DNA of 64,000 nt, from contig OZ020589.1 of NCBI GenBank assembly GCA_963971535.1, positions 50,144,692 through 50,208,691 of the forward strand, given 5' to 3'. Under the pieces are notes generated by a model. That model had not been told where the DNA came from and ran no database searches. It saw only the letters and a list, made by a program, of their open reading frames with translations. The translations under genes and the position numbers were made by a program. Below are positions 44,803 to 57,756 of the stretch, one piece after another. Within the stretch, counting starts at the first letter, position 1; every line of letters begins with the position of its first letter. This stretch comes from Notolepis coatsorum. Taxonomy: Eukaryota; Chordata; Actinopteri; Aulopiformes; Paralepididae.

Positions 44803-45070
44803 TAATAAACCGGTCATTATTATAATTCTGTCTCTGGTCCACTATTCTTTTAATTGTGCATATTGTGCAATTGTGGTGTAAACAAGACGAAAGTCTTTCT
44901 CTGGTCTGCATCCCCTTAACAATTGTATGTATTGAGCTGTACTGCACTGTACCCATTCTGCAATCTGTTAATAAAGTTTTCATTCATTCATTCATTCACT
45001 CCTCTCCTCATTCGAACCTAGAACTGTGCCTGTGGCGAACAGCTGTTACAGTAAGTGACACAAGTGCTAC
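44803..45070 (+). mobile_element. LTR-like R-U5 fragment, interrupted by a LINE tail
   Basis: Matches (reverse complement) 9593-9720, the end of the ERV-like LTR: AATAAACCGGT, TCTGTCTCTGGTCCACTATT, ACAGCTGTTAC and the terminal AAGTGCTACA. The (CATT)-tailed LINE fragment at 44878-44998 interrupts it. Confidence 0.75.
44878..44998 (+). mobile_element. CR1/L2-like LINE 3' tail
   Basis: Starts GTAAACAAGACGAAAGTCTT and ends AATAAAGTTTTCATTCATTC. About 120 bp, severely 5'-truncated, inserted in the LTR fragment. Confidence 0.85.
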
Positions 45071-45352
45071 ACAACCTCCTCCAATGTACAGTTTTTACGT
45101 CAAATGTATATACTCTCTTTTCTGGACTTTTTTTTTATCAAATCTGGTATGTCATAAATGTATAGATGTAGCAGTACTGTCTATCTGTATGTCATGTATG
45201 TCATATATGTCCTGATGAATTGAAAATGGGGGACCCTGATGTAAACAAGACAAAAGTCTTTCTCTGGTCTGCATCCCCTTAACAATTGTGTGTATTGAGC
45301 TCTACTGTATTGTACCCATTCTGCAATCTGTTAATAAAGTTTTCAATCAATC

Positions 45353-45410
<58 letters not shown>

Positions 45411-45413
45411 CTG
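45071..45413 (+). mobile_element. CR1/L2-like LINE 3' end with long (CAAT)n
   Basis: Matches 31085-31389 of the longer copy and ends in about 65 bp of CAAT repeats (45343-45408). It abuts the LTR end CTACA. Confidence 0.88.

Positions 45414-46506
<1,093 letters not shown>

Positions 46507-46586
<80 letters not shown>
46507..46586. repeat. (GA)n microsatellite
   Basis: 80 bp of GA dinucleotides. Confidence 0.99.
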
Positions 46587-46590
<4 letters not shown>

Positions 46591-46823
46591 ATAGAACAGC
46601 AGGTAAATCATCATTAGGACAAAATGTCTGATTAATCCATCCAGTCATCCTTCCATTAAATTACACCGGAATGTCATCAATATTATATTCAAATATGTTC
46701 ATAATTAAGTTTTTCTTTTTAGGATACATTACAATGACAGAATAATACAATGATGATGTATGAAGTTATATTGGATATTGAGTTTGACTAATCCTGCCTC
46801 ATCAAATTAATCTTTGTAACATT

Positions 46824-48105
<1,282 letters not shown>

Positions 48106-48138
48106 CTACGCGAATTCTAAGGAACGAGACCAAAAAAG

Positions 48139-48587
48139 ATGACGGCCCCGTGGACGGGGCAACCATGGCTAGATGTCCTCGCCACGCCGCCTGAGCTTGA
48201 CCGATGCCATAGGGCGCTGACTTCCAAACCAGCACCCGGCTCCAGGCCTAGAGCAGTGATCGCCCGTTTACACGGCTATAAGGTAAAAGAGACGATCATC
48301 CTGGAGGCTCGTAAGAGGAGAGGGAAGCTGACATATAAAGGGAAGCCAATTCTAATCTTCGAAGACTATTGCCCGAAGTTGTAGAACAGCGCTTGCACTA
48401 CTGAGACGTCATGGGGCCCCTGTATCAGCAAGGATTCAAACCATTGCTCCAGTTCCCTGCGAGACTCGTCATCAGAACCAAGGACGGCACGAGGAAACAT
48501 CTACCATCACCCAAGGACGCCGTGGACTTCCTGAAGACCCGGTTCAAAGAGGCTCCGACACCAGCCTCACCAGATCGAGATAGATAG
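48139..48587 (+). pseudogene. L1-like ORF1, C-terminal domain
   Basis: Frame 1 to 48384 encodes DRCHRALTSKPAPGSRPRAV..RLHGYKVKETIILEARKRRG..LTYKGKPILIFEDYCP. After a frameshift near 48385-48405 another frame gives MGPLYQQGF, LQFPARLVIRTKDGTRK and a stop at 48585-48587. These are the conserved pieces of the L1 ORF1 C-terminal nucleic-acid-binding domain. The coiled coil and RRM are missing, so it is 5'-truncated. Confidence 0.85.
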
Positions 48588-48814
48588 TAGCTTGATTTTG
48601 GGCCATTAGCATGCCGCTATGGCTAACACACCGAGCGGTGTAGCACCTAATATTTCCTCGCACATGTAAATATGGATGACTATGTGATGTTAGGTATCGC
48701 CTGGAAGTCTATCTTTTTTCGATATTTGACATAAGGGGTGGGAGGGCCAGTTCTGTTCTATATGACTATTGTATTGTTGCATGTTCATAGCACCTGCCAC
48801 GGGCTGGGGTGCTA

Positions 48815-49278
48815 TATAATAATAATAATAATAATAATTATAATAATAATAATTATAATAATTTAGGACCTGCTCAGAGGTCATTAATCGGCATGCATGC
48901 GATGCATGTATGCGATTCGTCTCTAAGATTAACCCATCCCGTCGTCCTTCCTCCCCAAGGGCAGCCGGGAGCAGACAGGCACAACGTGAGCCGCGCCAGG
49001 GGACCAATCCAAGTGCTCCTGTCCGTCTTCGTCAAGGACGCCACAGCGTTAGCGATCTTGTTGTTGTGCATGTTTTTCCATTGGGTTTATCTTATCGGGG
49101 GGGAAACCCTTGCGAGCACGGGGAGAACATGCAAACTCCACACAGAAAGGCCTGGGAGATACCCCACCTGGGTATACTGGCATCATGGAAACCTGGTCCC
49201 CAAGCGGGAATCGAACCCTGGACCTTCTTGCTGTGAGGCGACAGTGTTTAACCACTACACCACCGTGCCGCTAAGCGC
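48815..49278 (-). mobile_element. tRNA-derived SINE of DANA/mermaid type
   Basis: From 49278 on the minus strand: GGCACGGTGGTGTAGTGGTT (A box), GGGTTCGATTCCC (B box), then the conserved body GTGTGGAGTTTGCATGTTCTCCCC, as in fish DANA/mermaid-type SINEs. The distal part is not familiar, and an (AAT/TTA)n tail occupies 48818-48862. Target duplication not resolved. Confidence 0.8.
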
Positions 49279-49817
49279 TAGCTTTCCGCTTAGAAAGAAA
49301 CGCGACATATGTTAATTCTTTCTCCCCAATTTATGTTTCGGACATTTTTACCACACTTATAACATCTACGTGTGACACCAACGTCCCGCCACGTCTTGGA
49401 TCATTGCCACCGTGATGTGTTTTTTGTTCGTTTACACATTTAACGAACTGGGGTGTCGTGACTGCGTCAGCCAAGCCCTGTCGGCTACATACTGCTAGCC
49501 ACCTGCATAGCACATGGCTGCAACTGCAATCAGGTACGTCACTACCTGCTGTTGATAAAAGGGCTCGCTGGGATGGCAGACGGCCCCCTGCACAGCGCCC
49601 TTCTCTGACGTGGCAGTCTAATTGGATGTACTACACACCTGTTCTGATGCAACATTATTATTATAATTTCTTTTTTATTTCCTCGTTTACTCTACATTTT
49701 GAGGCACCTTTCTTTTTTGTATGTTTGGGAGTGTGGCAGACATCCACTGAGAGAGTGTTCTACTTTTGAGGGTTGTGGAATTGTTGGTAAGTCCCTGTGA
49801 TGTTGGGGAAAGGCCCA

Positions 49818-50028
49818 CTGGTTCCGCATTTTTTTTTTTTTTTTTGGCGTTTTATCGCTTTATTTCTACTGGGCAGTCCAGTAGGGAGAGACAGAGGAGG
49901 AATGGGAGACAGAGTGGGGGGAAGACATTCGGCAAATAACGACAGGTTCGGGAGTCGAACCCGGGTCGGCCGTGTCGCAGCTGAGCGCGCTATGTGGTTC
50001 GCCACTGGGGCGCCCTGGTTCCGCATTT
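49818..50028 (-). mobile_element. Short tRNA-derived SINE, 14-bp target duplication
   Basis: CTGGTTCCGCATTT occurs at 49818-49831 and 50015-50028. The 183-bp insert has poly-T on the left. Its minus-strand head at 50014 shows A box CAGTGGCGAACC and B box GGGTTCGACTCCC. A different, shorter family from the 480-bp SINEs. Confidence 0.92.
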
Positions 50029-50164
50029 CTATATGTTTTTAATGTTATTAATGTTTGTTTTATGTATGGCTCAAGGCACATGTGCTTAATGTTTAAAATA
50101 AGCGAATTTGGCATGCCCATAGGCCTTTCTAGGTCTGCCCTGTCTACACATCCCCTAATATTCT

Positions 50165-50325
50165 ATGGCTATGGCTAATTCTGAAAGCTTTAAGCTCTGC
50201 TCCTGGAATGTTCGAGGTCTCCAGAAGCTAGCGAAGAGGAAGGCGATTCTATCCTTTTTAAAGAAGGAGAATGTTTCTATTGCTTTTTTACAAGAGACCC
50301 ATATGGGGCCCAACGACACTGCGCC
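50165..50325 (+). pseudogene. L1-like ORF2 start (endonuclease N-terminus)
   Basis: ATG at 50165. Encodes SFKLCSWNVRGLQKLAKRKA and FLQETHMGPNDT, the first two catalytic-site blocks (Asn and Glu) of the L1 AP-like endonuclease. It breaks off at about 50325 into proline-rich sequence. Likely the same element as the ORF1 remnant at 48139-48587, with two SINEs inserted between them. Confidence 0.85.
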
Positions 50326-50968
50326 GTGATCGGTGTCCTGGTCCTCGCCGTGGTCTTCGCCGTGGTCTGCGCCGTGGTCTTCGCCGTGGTCTGCCTTGGG
50401 ATCCTGCTCCGGGGGTCGTCGCCGCCGCACCTCAGTTCCGGCTCTCCTGAACCGGTCCCTAGTCCGGCGGCTGGAAGGTCTCTTGTCCGGGATCCTGCTC
50501 CGTGGTCCAGCTCCCCTTCCCGGGCTTCTGCACCTGTCCCCACCCCCCCTCGTCCGTCCTCTGTTCCCAGGTCCAGCCCCCCTCCCCGGGTCTCGGTGCC
50601 CATCCCCACCCCCCTCGTCGGGCCTCTGTTCCCAGGTCCTGCCCCCCTCCCCGGGTCTCGGCGCCCGTCCCCACCCCCCTCATCGGGCCTCTGCTACCAG
50701 CTCCGGCTTCCCTCTCCAGCTCCCTGTTTCTTTCCCCGCCTCCCCTCTCCGGGCCTCTGTTCCCGTCCCCGCGCCCCCTCTTCGGGCATCTGCGCCCGTT
50801 TTCAACCCCCCTGGCTGCTATGCCCCTCCTGGTTTTTTTTCTCTGCCTTCCGGCCCCAGTTCTCCGGGTCCTCGCCCTGGGTTTTTTCCGGGGTCCCGGC
50901 CTCCTGCTTCGCCCGTGGGCGGACGATATTCTCGGGGGTCTGGAAGCCCCCCGTTCTGGGGGAGGTAC
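50326..50968 (+). pseudogene. Proline-rich 3' end of a Gypsy-like element with 65-bp repeats
   Basis: Open on several frames because of C-rich composition. It contains CGTGGTC-type 18-bp repeats (50340-50395) and a 65-bp minisatellite: CCTCTGTTCCCAGGTCC starts at 50558 and 50623 and a variant at 50688. It is followed by the polypurine run CTGGGGGAGGTAC (50956-50968) and an LTR. Proline-rich tails before the polypurine tract are common in fish Gypsy elements; no catalytic domain is visible, so coding status is uncertain. Confidence 0.5.
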
Positions 50969-52790
50969 TGTCACACTCCCAGGTCAGGTCAGACCTGGGA
51001 GAGAGAACACCACAGCACTCCCAGGTCAGGTCAGACCTGGGAGAGAACACACCACAGACATGATGTGAACATTGGTCCCCTACCTCCTGACATTGGTCCC
51101 CTACCTCCTGACATTGGTTCCCTACCTCCCCCTAGTGGCCAGACTAGCCTGATGGTACAGATGGTACCATCTTGTTTTGGTTCCAAGTAATAGAATTAGT
51201 TTCTAATTATTTGTTATCTTGGGCCATCCCTGTCTGTGTGTGATGTCGTCTCCCTGTCTGGTTGTTATGTGTGATATATTATGTCTGATCTCTGCCAACG
51301 ACGAAAGGGCCTACCTGGAAGAGGTAGAGAACCTGTCACAGTGGTGTCAGGAGAACTGCCTCTCCCTGAACGTCAGCAAAACAAAAGAGATGATTGTGGA
51401 CTTCAGGAGGTCGGGGGTCAAGGACTACAGCCCCCTCAGCATCGACGGGGCACCGGTTGAGAGAGTCAACAGTTTCAAGTACCTCGGAGCCCACATATCC
51501 GAGGACTTGACATGGACCACACACATTGACAGTGTTGTGAAGAAGGCACGACAACGCCTCTACTTCCTCAGGCGCCTAAGGAAGTTCCAAGTCAGTCAGA
51601 AGATCCTTAGGAACTTCTACTCATGTACAATAGAGAGCATCCTGACCGGCAACATCACCTCCTGGTTTGGGAATAGCACTGCACAAGACCGTAGCAGACT
51701 ACAAAGAGTGACACGTTCAGCCGAACGCACAATTGGAGGGGGGCTTCCCACCCTCCAGAACATTTACAACAAGCGGTGCAAGGGGAAGGCTAAGAGAATT
51801 ATTAAGGACTCGAGCCACCCGAACAACTGCCTCTTTGAACTGCTGCGGTCAGGCAAGCGATACCGGAGTCTTAAGGCGAGCACAGAAAGACTCAGAAGAA
51901 GCTTCTATCCCCAGGCCATCAGGCTGCTAAACGAACAATAAACACTATGCAACAACCATCAAATGCACACAGCACACACACCCACACGCACACACTCACT
52001 CAAACAAACAACACACTGCAGCACCCACTCTCCACACTTTAGATCACACAAACACACTTTACACTTTATATTTATTGATAAAGGATTTGCACTACAACTC
52101 GTACACCTACTGTAAATTGTACCTAAATTGCACCTCATCCCATTTCTGCCTTGCACTATATAGTATTGTATATTAGTACACTGCACAGTATTGTATATTA
52201 TATGGTAACTCAGTTACGTCTATTCTGCATCGAACATTGTACATATGTCTAAACTGAACACTGTGACCTCATTTTTTTTACTTCTAATTTTACTATGTTA
52301 TTTTATTTCATACTTATCTTGTCTTGCACAGTCTCTGGAGCGTAACAGTAAGAAGCATTTTGTATAAAAGTATTCTGTACTTCTGTATGACAACTATTAA
52401 AGAAACTTGAACTTGAAAACTTATGTCTTCTGTGTCTAGGTTAGGTTATTCATAGTGTGTTTTGATTTTGCATTCTAGGTTTGCCTGGCTTCTACCAGGT
52501 GTTGCTCGTTACAATTAGTCGGTGTATTTAAGTGTGGATTTGTCATCACCTCCTCGTGGCGTCATTGTCTACTGTACCCTCCTTGCTACCCTCACTCCTC
52601 CATGTTCCCATGCCTGTCGTGCCTCTCCGTTCCTTGTGTTATGTTCTTAAGTCTTGTAAGTAGTTTATGTATTCCGTTTTCGTTGTCCCAGTAAAGTCTG
52701 TATATATTTCCATGTATCCTGCCGTCTCTGCCTCCTCTCTTCCCTGTCTGCAAATTGCGTTCTCCCCCTCACAGCACCCGAATCGTAACA
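50969..52790 (+). mobile_element. Gypsy-like 3' LTR split by a LINE
   Basis: Starts TGTCAC after the polypurine run and ends CGTAACA at 52790. Without the inserted LINE (51287-52420) the LTR would be about 680 bp. The first part has two copies of CCAGGTCAGGTCAGACCTGG and three of ACATTGGTCCCCTACCTCC (51069-51130). The second part has a pyrimidine-rich R-U5 region (52540-52790). Confidence 0.75.
51287..52420 (+). mobile_element. 5'-truncated Rex1/CR1-like LINE
   Basis: Codes from the left edge to 51941 for the end of reverse transcriptase: WCQENCLSLNVSKTKEMIVD, FKYLGAHISEDLTW, FYSCTIESILTGNITSWFGN, LQRVTRSAERTIGG and RSFYPQAIRLLN. The catalytic motifs are lost. The 3' UTR is 480 bp and ends TTAAAGAAACTTGAACTTGAA. 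Flanked by TTATGTCT at 51279-51286 and 52421-52428, a likely 8-bp target duplication. The frame is intact for over 210 codons, so the insertion is young. Confidence 0.9.
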
Positions 52791-52929
52791 GAATTGAACA
52801 AAAAACACACAAAATCTCACATGCATTGCACACATGGGACAGGTATGATTATGATTTAAGCCTCTTGTTAGCTTAACTTTGGTATCTTTAGCTTAGTAGT
52901 TATGTTACCCCTCGACTGGGCTGGGTTAT

Positions 52930-52995
52930 AACACACACACACACGCACACATGCACACACACACACACACACACACGCACACACACGCGCACGCG

Positions 52996-53078
<83 letters not shown>
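52930..53078. repeat. (CA)n microsatellite with CGCA variants
   Basis: About 150 bp of CA with some CGCACG interruptions. ORFs over it are artefacts. Confidence 0.98.
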
Positions 53079-53080
<2 letters not shown>

Positions 53081-53984
53081 AGAGCCAATGTTTTCATGTG
53101 TTGATGGACATTCCATAGACTTAATCAGTAATTCCTTAACCCCTTACACTACTTACACTAATCCAACAATTACCTAACCCTTACCCTGACCATGGCCTAA
53201 CCCCATAACCCCTAATCATAAAATAGTTGCATTACCAACTGGGGTCAGGCCAAGGTCCTCATAACGACAACAAACATTTTGTTTTCATCACTTGTGGGGA
53301 CATTTGGTAGGAAAACAAAGCCGTAGACACACACACACAAACACACGCACACAGGGCATGTAGTACAGGATGCGGCCATCCAGATCTAAGGAGAGCAGAG
53401 CATGTACTGTAGTGTGTGATAGGAGAGCTGACCTGAACGTCTCTACAGTGATATGACACGCAATAACACTCTGGGGACAAGACACACACTGCCCTGTCAC
53501 CATTTACACCTCCACTGCTGTGGACACAGCTTTTCGTCAAACCTCATATCAAAGGTATTGATGTTTTGGTAAGCAAAGTTACTGCCGGACTCTGTGCAAA
53601 GGATTTTTTCAATACATGAAAGAAAATATGATTTGAAAGTCGTTTACTGTTCAAAAAGCTAAGGAAGGGATTAAAAGTACATCAAAGAAAACACTTAACA
53701 CTTAAATCTTGACAGCAGATTTAAAATATTTGTGGATTAAAAGCAGGGAGACTATTCCAGGCAATAGCACCCATAATATGTTATATATTATAGGACAGAG
53801 TACTTTTCCTCAACAAATGTTCTCAATCTACGTTAACATCTGTCTCACTGGTTCTACTGTGAGACCTTATAATGTGCTAGAGAGGACACACGTCATATAC
53901 AGTAGTCTGCTGTACTAGGCACAACAGTGCTGACATTCAAAATAGCACTAGTGGTGGGACAATATCGTCATAGACTAGTGGTTC
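53079..53984. other. No gene seen
   Basis: Contains a segment (53160-53340) of the CCTAACCC..GGTCCTCATAACGAC type common near CA repeats in fish introns. Otherwise unique-looking. Confidence 0.45.
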
Positions 53985-54280
53985 TCCCAATCTCTGGTCC
54001 GGGGACAAGTGCACGTCCCTGGGATGCTGCTTAGCAGTCCCTGACCTGGTTATTGCCTGTGGAGAATCTTTTCCCTTTGCTAGGTTTTTTTTTTTAGTGA
54101 GTTTTTCCTTACCTTCGCGTGGGGTATGTCTGGGAGTGTTGCATTTATTTAAAATTGTTTGGACTTTATGGTGTTTTTGTTTTGTCCTTGATTTATTGTG
54201 ATGTGTCTTCTTGTCCGGCCCATGGGGACATTAATGTGTGTTGTTGGGCCTTACAAATAAATTTGATTTGATTTGATTTA
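53985..54280 (+). repeat. Repeat with (TTTGA)n tail
   Basis: About 290 bp ending ACAAATAAATTTGATTTGATTTGATTT. A poly-A-signal-like AATAAA followed by short tandem TTTGA units suggests a LINE 3' tail. Family not identified. Confidence 0.5.
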
Positions 54281-55085
54281 TCTGGCTTAGATACTGGCTA
54301 TTTTCCTGTATTTGATTGAGTGAAATACCAAATCCATGTGGACAACAAAGGTGGCAATGTCAATGACCTACTGGTCCCCAAGATAGAAATACAAACGTTT
54401 GCTAGTCATTGAGATTGAAAACGTTTGAGAGTGGCTGATGTAGACGTCACCTAGATACAAGATAGATGGCAGGTAACACACTGGATTAAGAGATAGATAT
54501 CATTGACAGTAACTCAAAGTTGAGTGGCTAACACAGTACACCAGGGACAACAAAAAGCTATACCGTGTCGCCATTAACATTTCAAACACATAAGACTCAG
54601 CTGCAGACAAGATATCCTCGATAGCAGAGACGGAGAGACATTGATCAAAAAGGGCAGGTCTTCCTGGACACGGAATTCACAACGAGAATTTAATGGAAAT
54701 GTCCATTGAAAGAAAAGATGGCACAAAAGCGAGAAATTATGAGAAACTACAAGATTATTTGTGAGTATGACAAGAACACGACCACTGACTGCGATCTGAA
54801 TCTTTCCCTCTCAGAGCGAAACAATGGTTATTCACAGTATCTTTCTCAGTCTTGTCATTTCTTAATTTTAATGAAATACATGTGATTCAGTTTGGTTGGT
54901 TAGTCATGAGTATAATATTAGTTACGCAGTGCATTGTACAACAGAGATGGTGGAGTTCTGCCTACCGCCAGCCATACTATACTGTATGTCAAAGTCATGA
55001 TTTTCTACATTGAATATTTTTTTCTTCTTTCCGTTACCTTTTACATTGCTCGCATCTCTCATGCACAGCACCACTCCTCTCCGAT
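54281..55085. other. No feature seen
   Basis: AT-rich, non-coding by eye. Nothing supportable. Confidence 0.5.
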
Positions 55086-55172
55086 GCACGTGCGCGCACG
55101 CACACACACACACGCACGCACGCACGCATGCACGCACGCACGCACGCACGCACACACACGCACACACGCGCC
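55086..55172. repeat. (CACG)n/(CA)n microsatellite
   Basis: Mixed ACGC and CA repeats. Z-DNA-forming alternating purine-pyrimidine composition. Confidence 0.95.
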
Positions 55173-55435
55173 TCTTAGCCCTGGAGCGAGTGGATCTCAC
55201 GAGGCATGGGCTTCCCTCTGGCCTGTTCTGGGGGAGGCTCTAAGTGCTCTCTAATAGCCAGCAATCAGTACAGATGGAGAGAAACCAACAGCTCACCCTC
55301 AGGAAAGAAATATAAATAAATAAGATGAATAAATAAAAGCCCTGTGTCCACACAACCACATATTGCGTCAGGCATGTGTTTTATAATGAATATAGATTGA
55401 AGGGTTGAAATATTTATGGTTCGGGGCGGTGGTGG

Positions 55436-55436
55436 T

Positions 55437-55505
<69 letters not shown>

Positions 55506-55522
55506 GGGGGGGGGGGGGGGGG
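55436..55522. repeat. (TG)n with poly-G
   Basis: TG repeats broken once by CA, followed by TAGG and about 17 G. Confidence 0.95.
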
Positions 55523-57756
55523 TGAGAGAGGGTAGCCTAGCAGTTAGGCTAATGGCGCGAAATCGCATCCCAAGTTGTCGGAAATGAAAAAGGGAAAAGA
55601 AATCCCTGAGTCCAATACGACAAAAAGTCCTTTGTGATACATCAATCGTGATTCCATAAAGGGCCATTTCAGCCAAGAACGTAGTGATGACCAGAAGCAG
55701 GGTATATCCTCAGTGACACCTTACTTAATTGTACCAAATTACTTTATACAATTAAAAAATAAATGTTGGTCACTAGATGCCGCACAGATTTGGTGGAGAA
55801 TCTTTTTTTTTGCTGAGAAATCTAAATGGCGCTCATATTTTTGTGTCACTTTCATATTGATAACAATTATAGGATATCACTAAGTATCAACACATTACAA
55901 ATTTCATCATGATTGGACAAGCCTTCAAACAAAGGTTTGCCTGGACATAGTGTTATATTCCAATTCCGAGCGTATTCTTTGAGTCAGTATCAAATGTTAT
56001 ACCTGTTATGATTCAGGGGAACCTACCCTTTATTTTTGGTGCAGTATAAAGTCACCATCATACATTACCTTTGTGTGAGCATACAATATTTGACGTACAA
56101 AAAAACACCCAGTGAAAAAAACGTATGTGTTTTGTTGAATAACTCCATAGTTTACCAGGGAATTCTTTTTTTCAACATGGAAAGTTCTATTTAGGTGATT
56201 TGAACCTCCAAATACACCTTTTCCTCAGTGAGAGTTCTTTAGCAGACAATGTGAAAATACATACATTTTGGTGTTGCCTTCATATGGACCAATATCTCCC
56301 TGCAATTCCCTCCCCCCTCCTCCGCACATGCCCCTCCATCATATAGCTCTCCTCCTTTTCTGTTGTGGGCTCCTATCAATGTCCATCTCTGCATCTTATC
56401 CAAATAGCATAGTTACACACATTAATCATCAACAAGTGACTTTCATTCAAGCTGCACAATAAATTATATAGTTGTCAAACCACTTCAAACAATAGTTTCA
56501 AACGCATCAAATCATTCACTATGATTGTCATCATCACTGTCCCAGCATTCTGATTCAGAGACCTTTTCATTTATATTATCTGGATCATCCTCAACATCCA
56601 CAACAAGTTCCAATGCTTGTTGAACATTATACCTCTTTGTCTTTTTGCCATTGTATTATAAAACCATCTGCGGAGCACACTGGAGTATAGAGACATTATA
56701 GGAATTCTCCATTGGTTCTCTCAGCCCACGTGACCATTTCTATATCATTTCCATTGGCTATAGGCTAAACGCTCTGTGACAGATTGATATACAGTATACA
56801 GTGGATTGACTATAGTCTTTGTTCGGAAATGACCAATCTAGATATTTCAAGATTCTAAGCCTTCCTGTTTACCATGCATTTGATTTTTTACAAAATCGGG
56901 TTAGACTTGGTGGTCATATGGTTTGGCCTATCAACACATATTTGAAGATGTTGGTCCCTAAGCCTATAGGTCCCACGCAGCAAGTTTTGTAAAAATCAGG
57001 TGAACAGCCAAGGAGGGGGTAGGGAAAGAAGTGATTTTTACTAAAACCTTAAGTGGCGGAAAGTCCCATATGGTGGACTTCATAGGTCCTTATGGTATTT
57101 CGACTAGCTGCATCTCCGGATATAATTTTTACGACTGTATTACAAATGGATGAGGAGATTGAAAGTTTGGCCTGATGGTGGTGCTAAATGAAAAGTCATG
57201 AGGTCACCAAAACCAAAAGGACTCTTCCTCTAGAGGTCATGAAGGTACACAGCTAATTAAAAAAATATTCAAGTTATTGCATTCACACCCAGGATCTGCG
57301 GCAGTCGAGGTGAATCCATATCATCTGTCATGTATAATAATAATATAATTAGGTAATATATTTGTAATTAATTGTGATGACATTATGGAACCGTATCATT
57401 AGTCCTTTGTGTTGAGTTTCATGAAGGACTTCATCATAAGTGCTCTCTGTTGTCATAAAAGACACCCTTTGCGCCTGTTAGTCTTTACAAAATATCTTAA
57501 CACGACCCCCGCTCCCCCAAAGAGCCTTTAAAGCCCACAACCTAATTGAATTGTAGGGCCCTGTACCTAGCCATGAATAGTTAAAGCCCTCCATTGGTCA
57601 GTGAAGGAGGTGTCTGGGGACAAGGCTGACTAAGAACAGCCCAGGGGCCATAGAGGAGGAGGAATAACTGGGCAGAAAGAGAACATATTGTCCCTGGCAG
57701 GAACAAACATTACACTGATAAACAAGAGGCTCGGGGTGAGCAGGCGTTTAGTGGAG
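55523..57756. other. 2.2 kb without a recognisable gene
   Basis: No ORF above 65 codons, no terminal repeats and no tRNA-like motif seen. It may be single-copy intergenic or intronic sequence. Confidence 0.5.

Noticed and set aside
50333-51190. Overlapping 285-, 245- and 188-codon proline-rich ORFs as separate genes
   Set aside because: They arise from one C-rich, repeat-containing region before a polypurine tract and LTR; frames overlap and no domain is visible.
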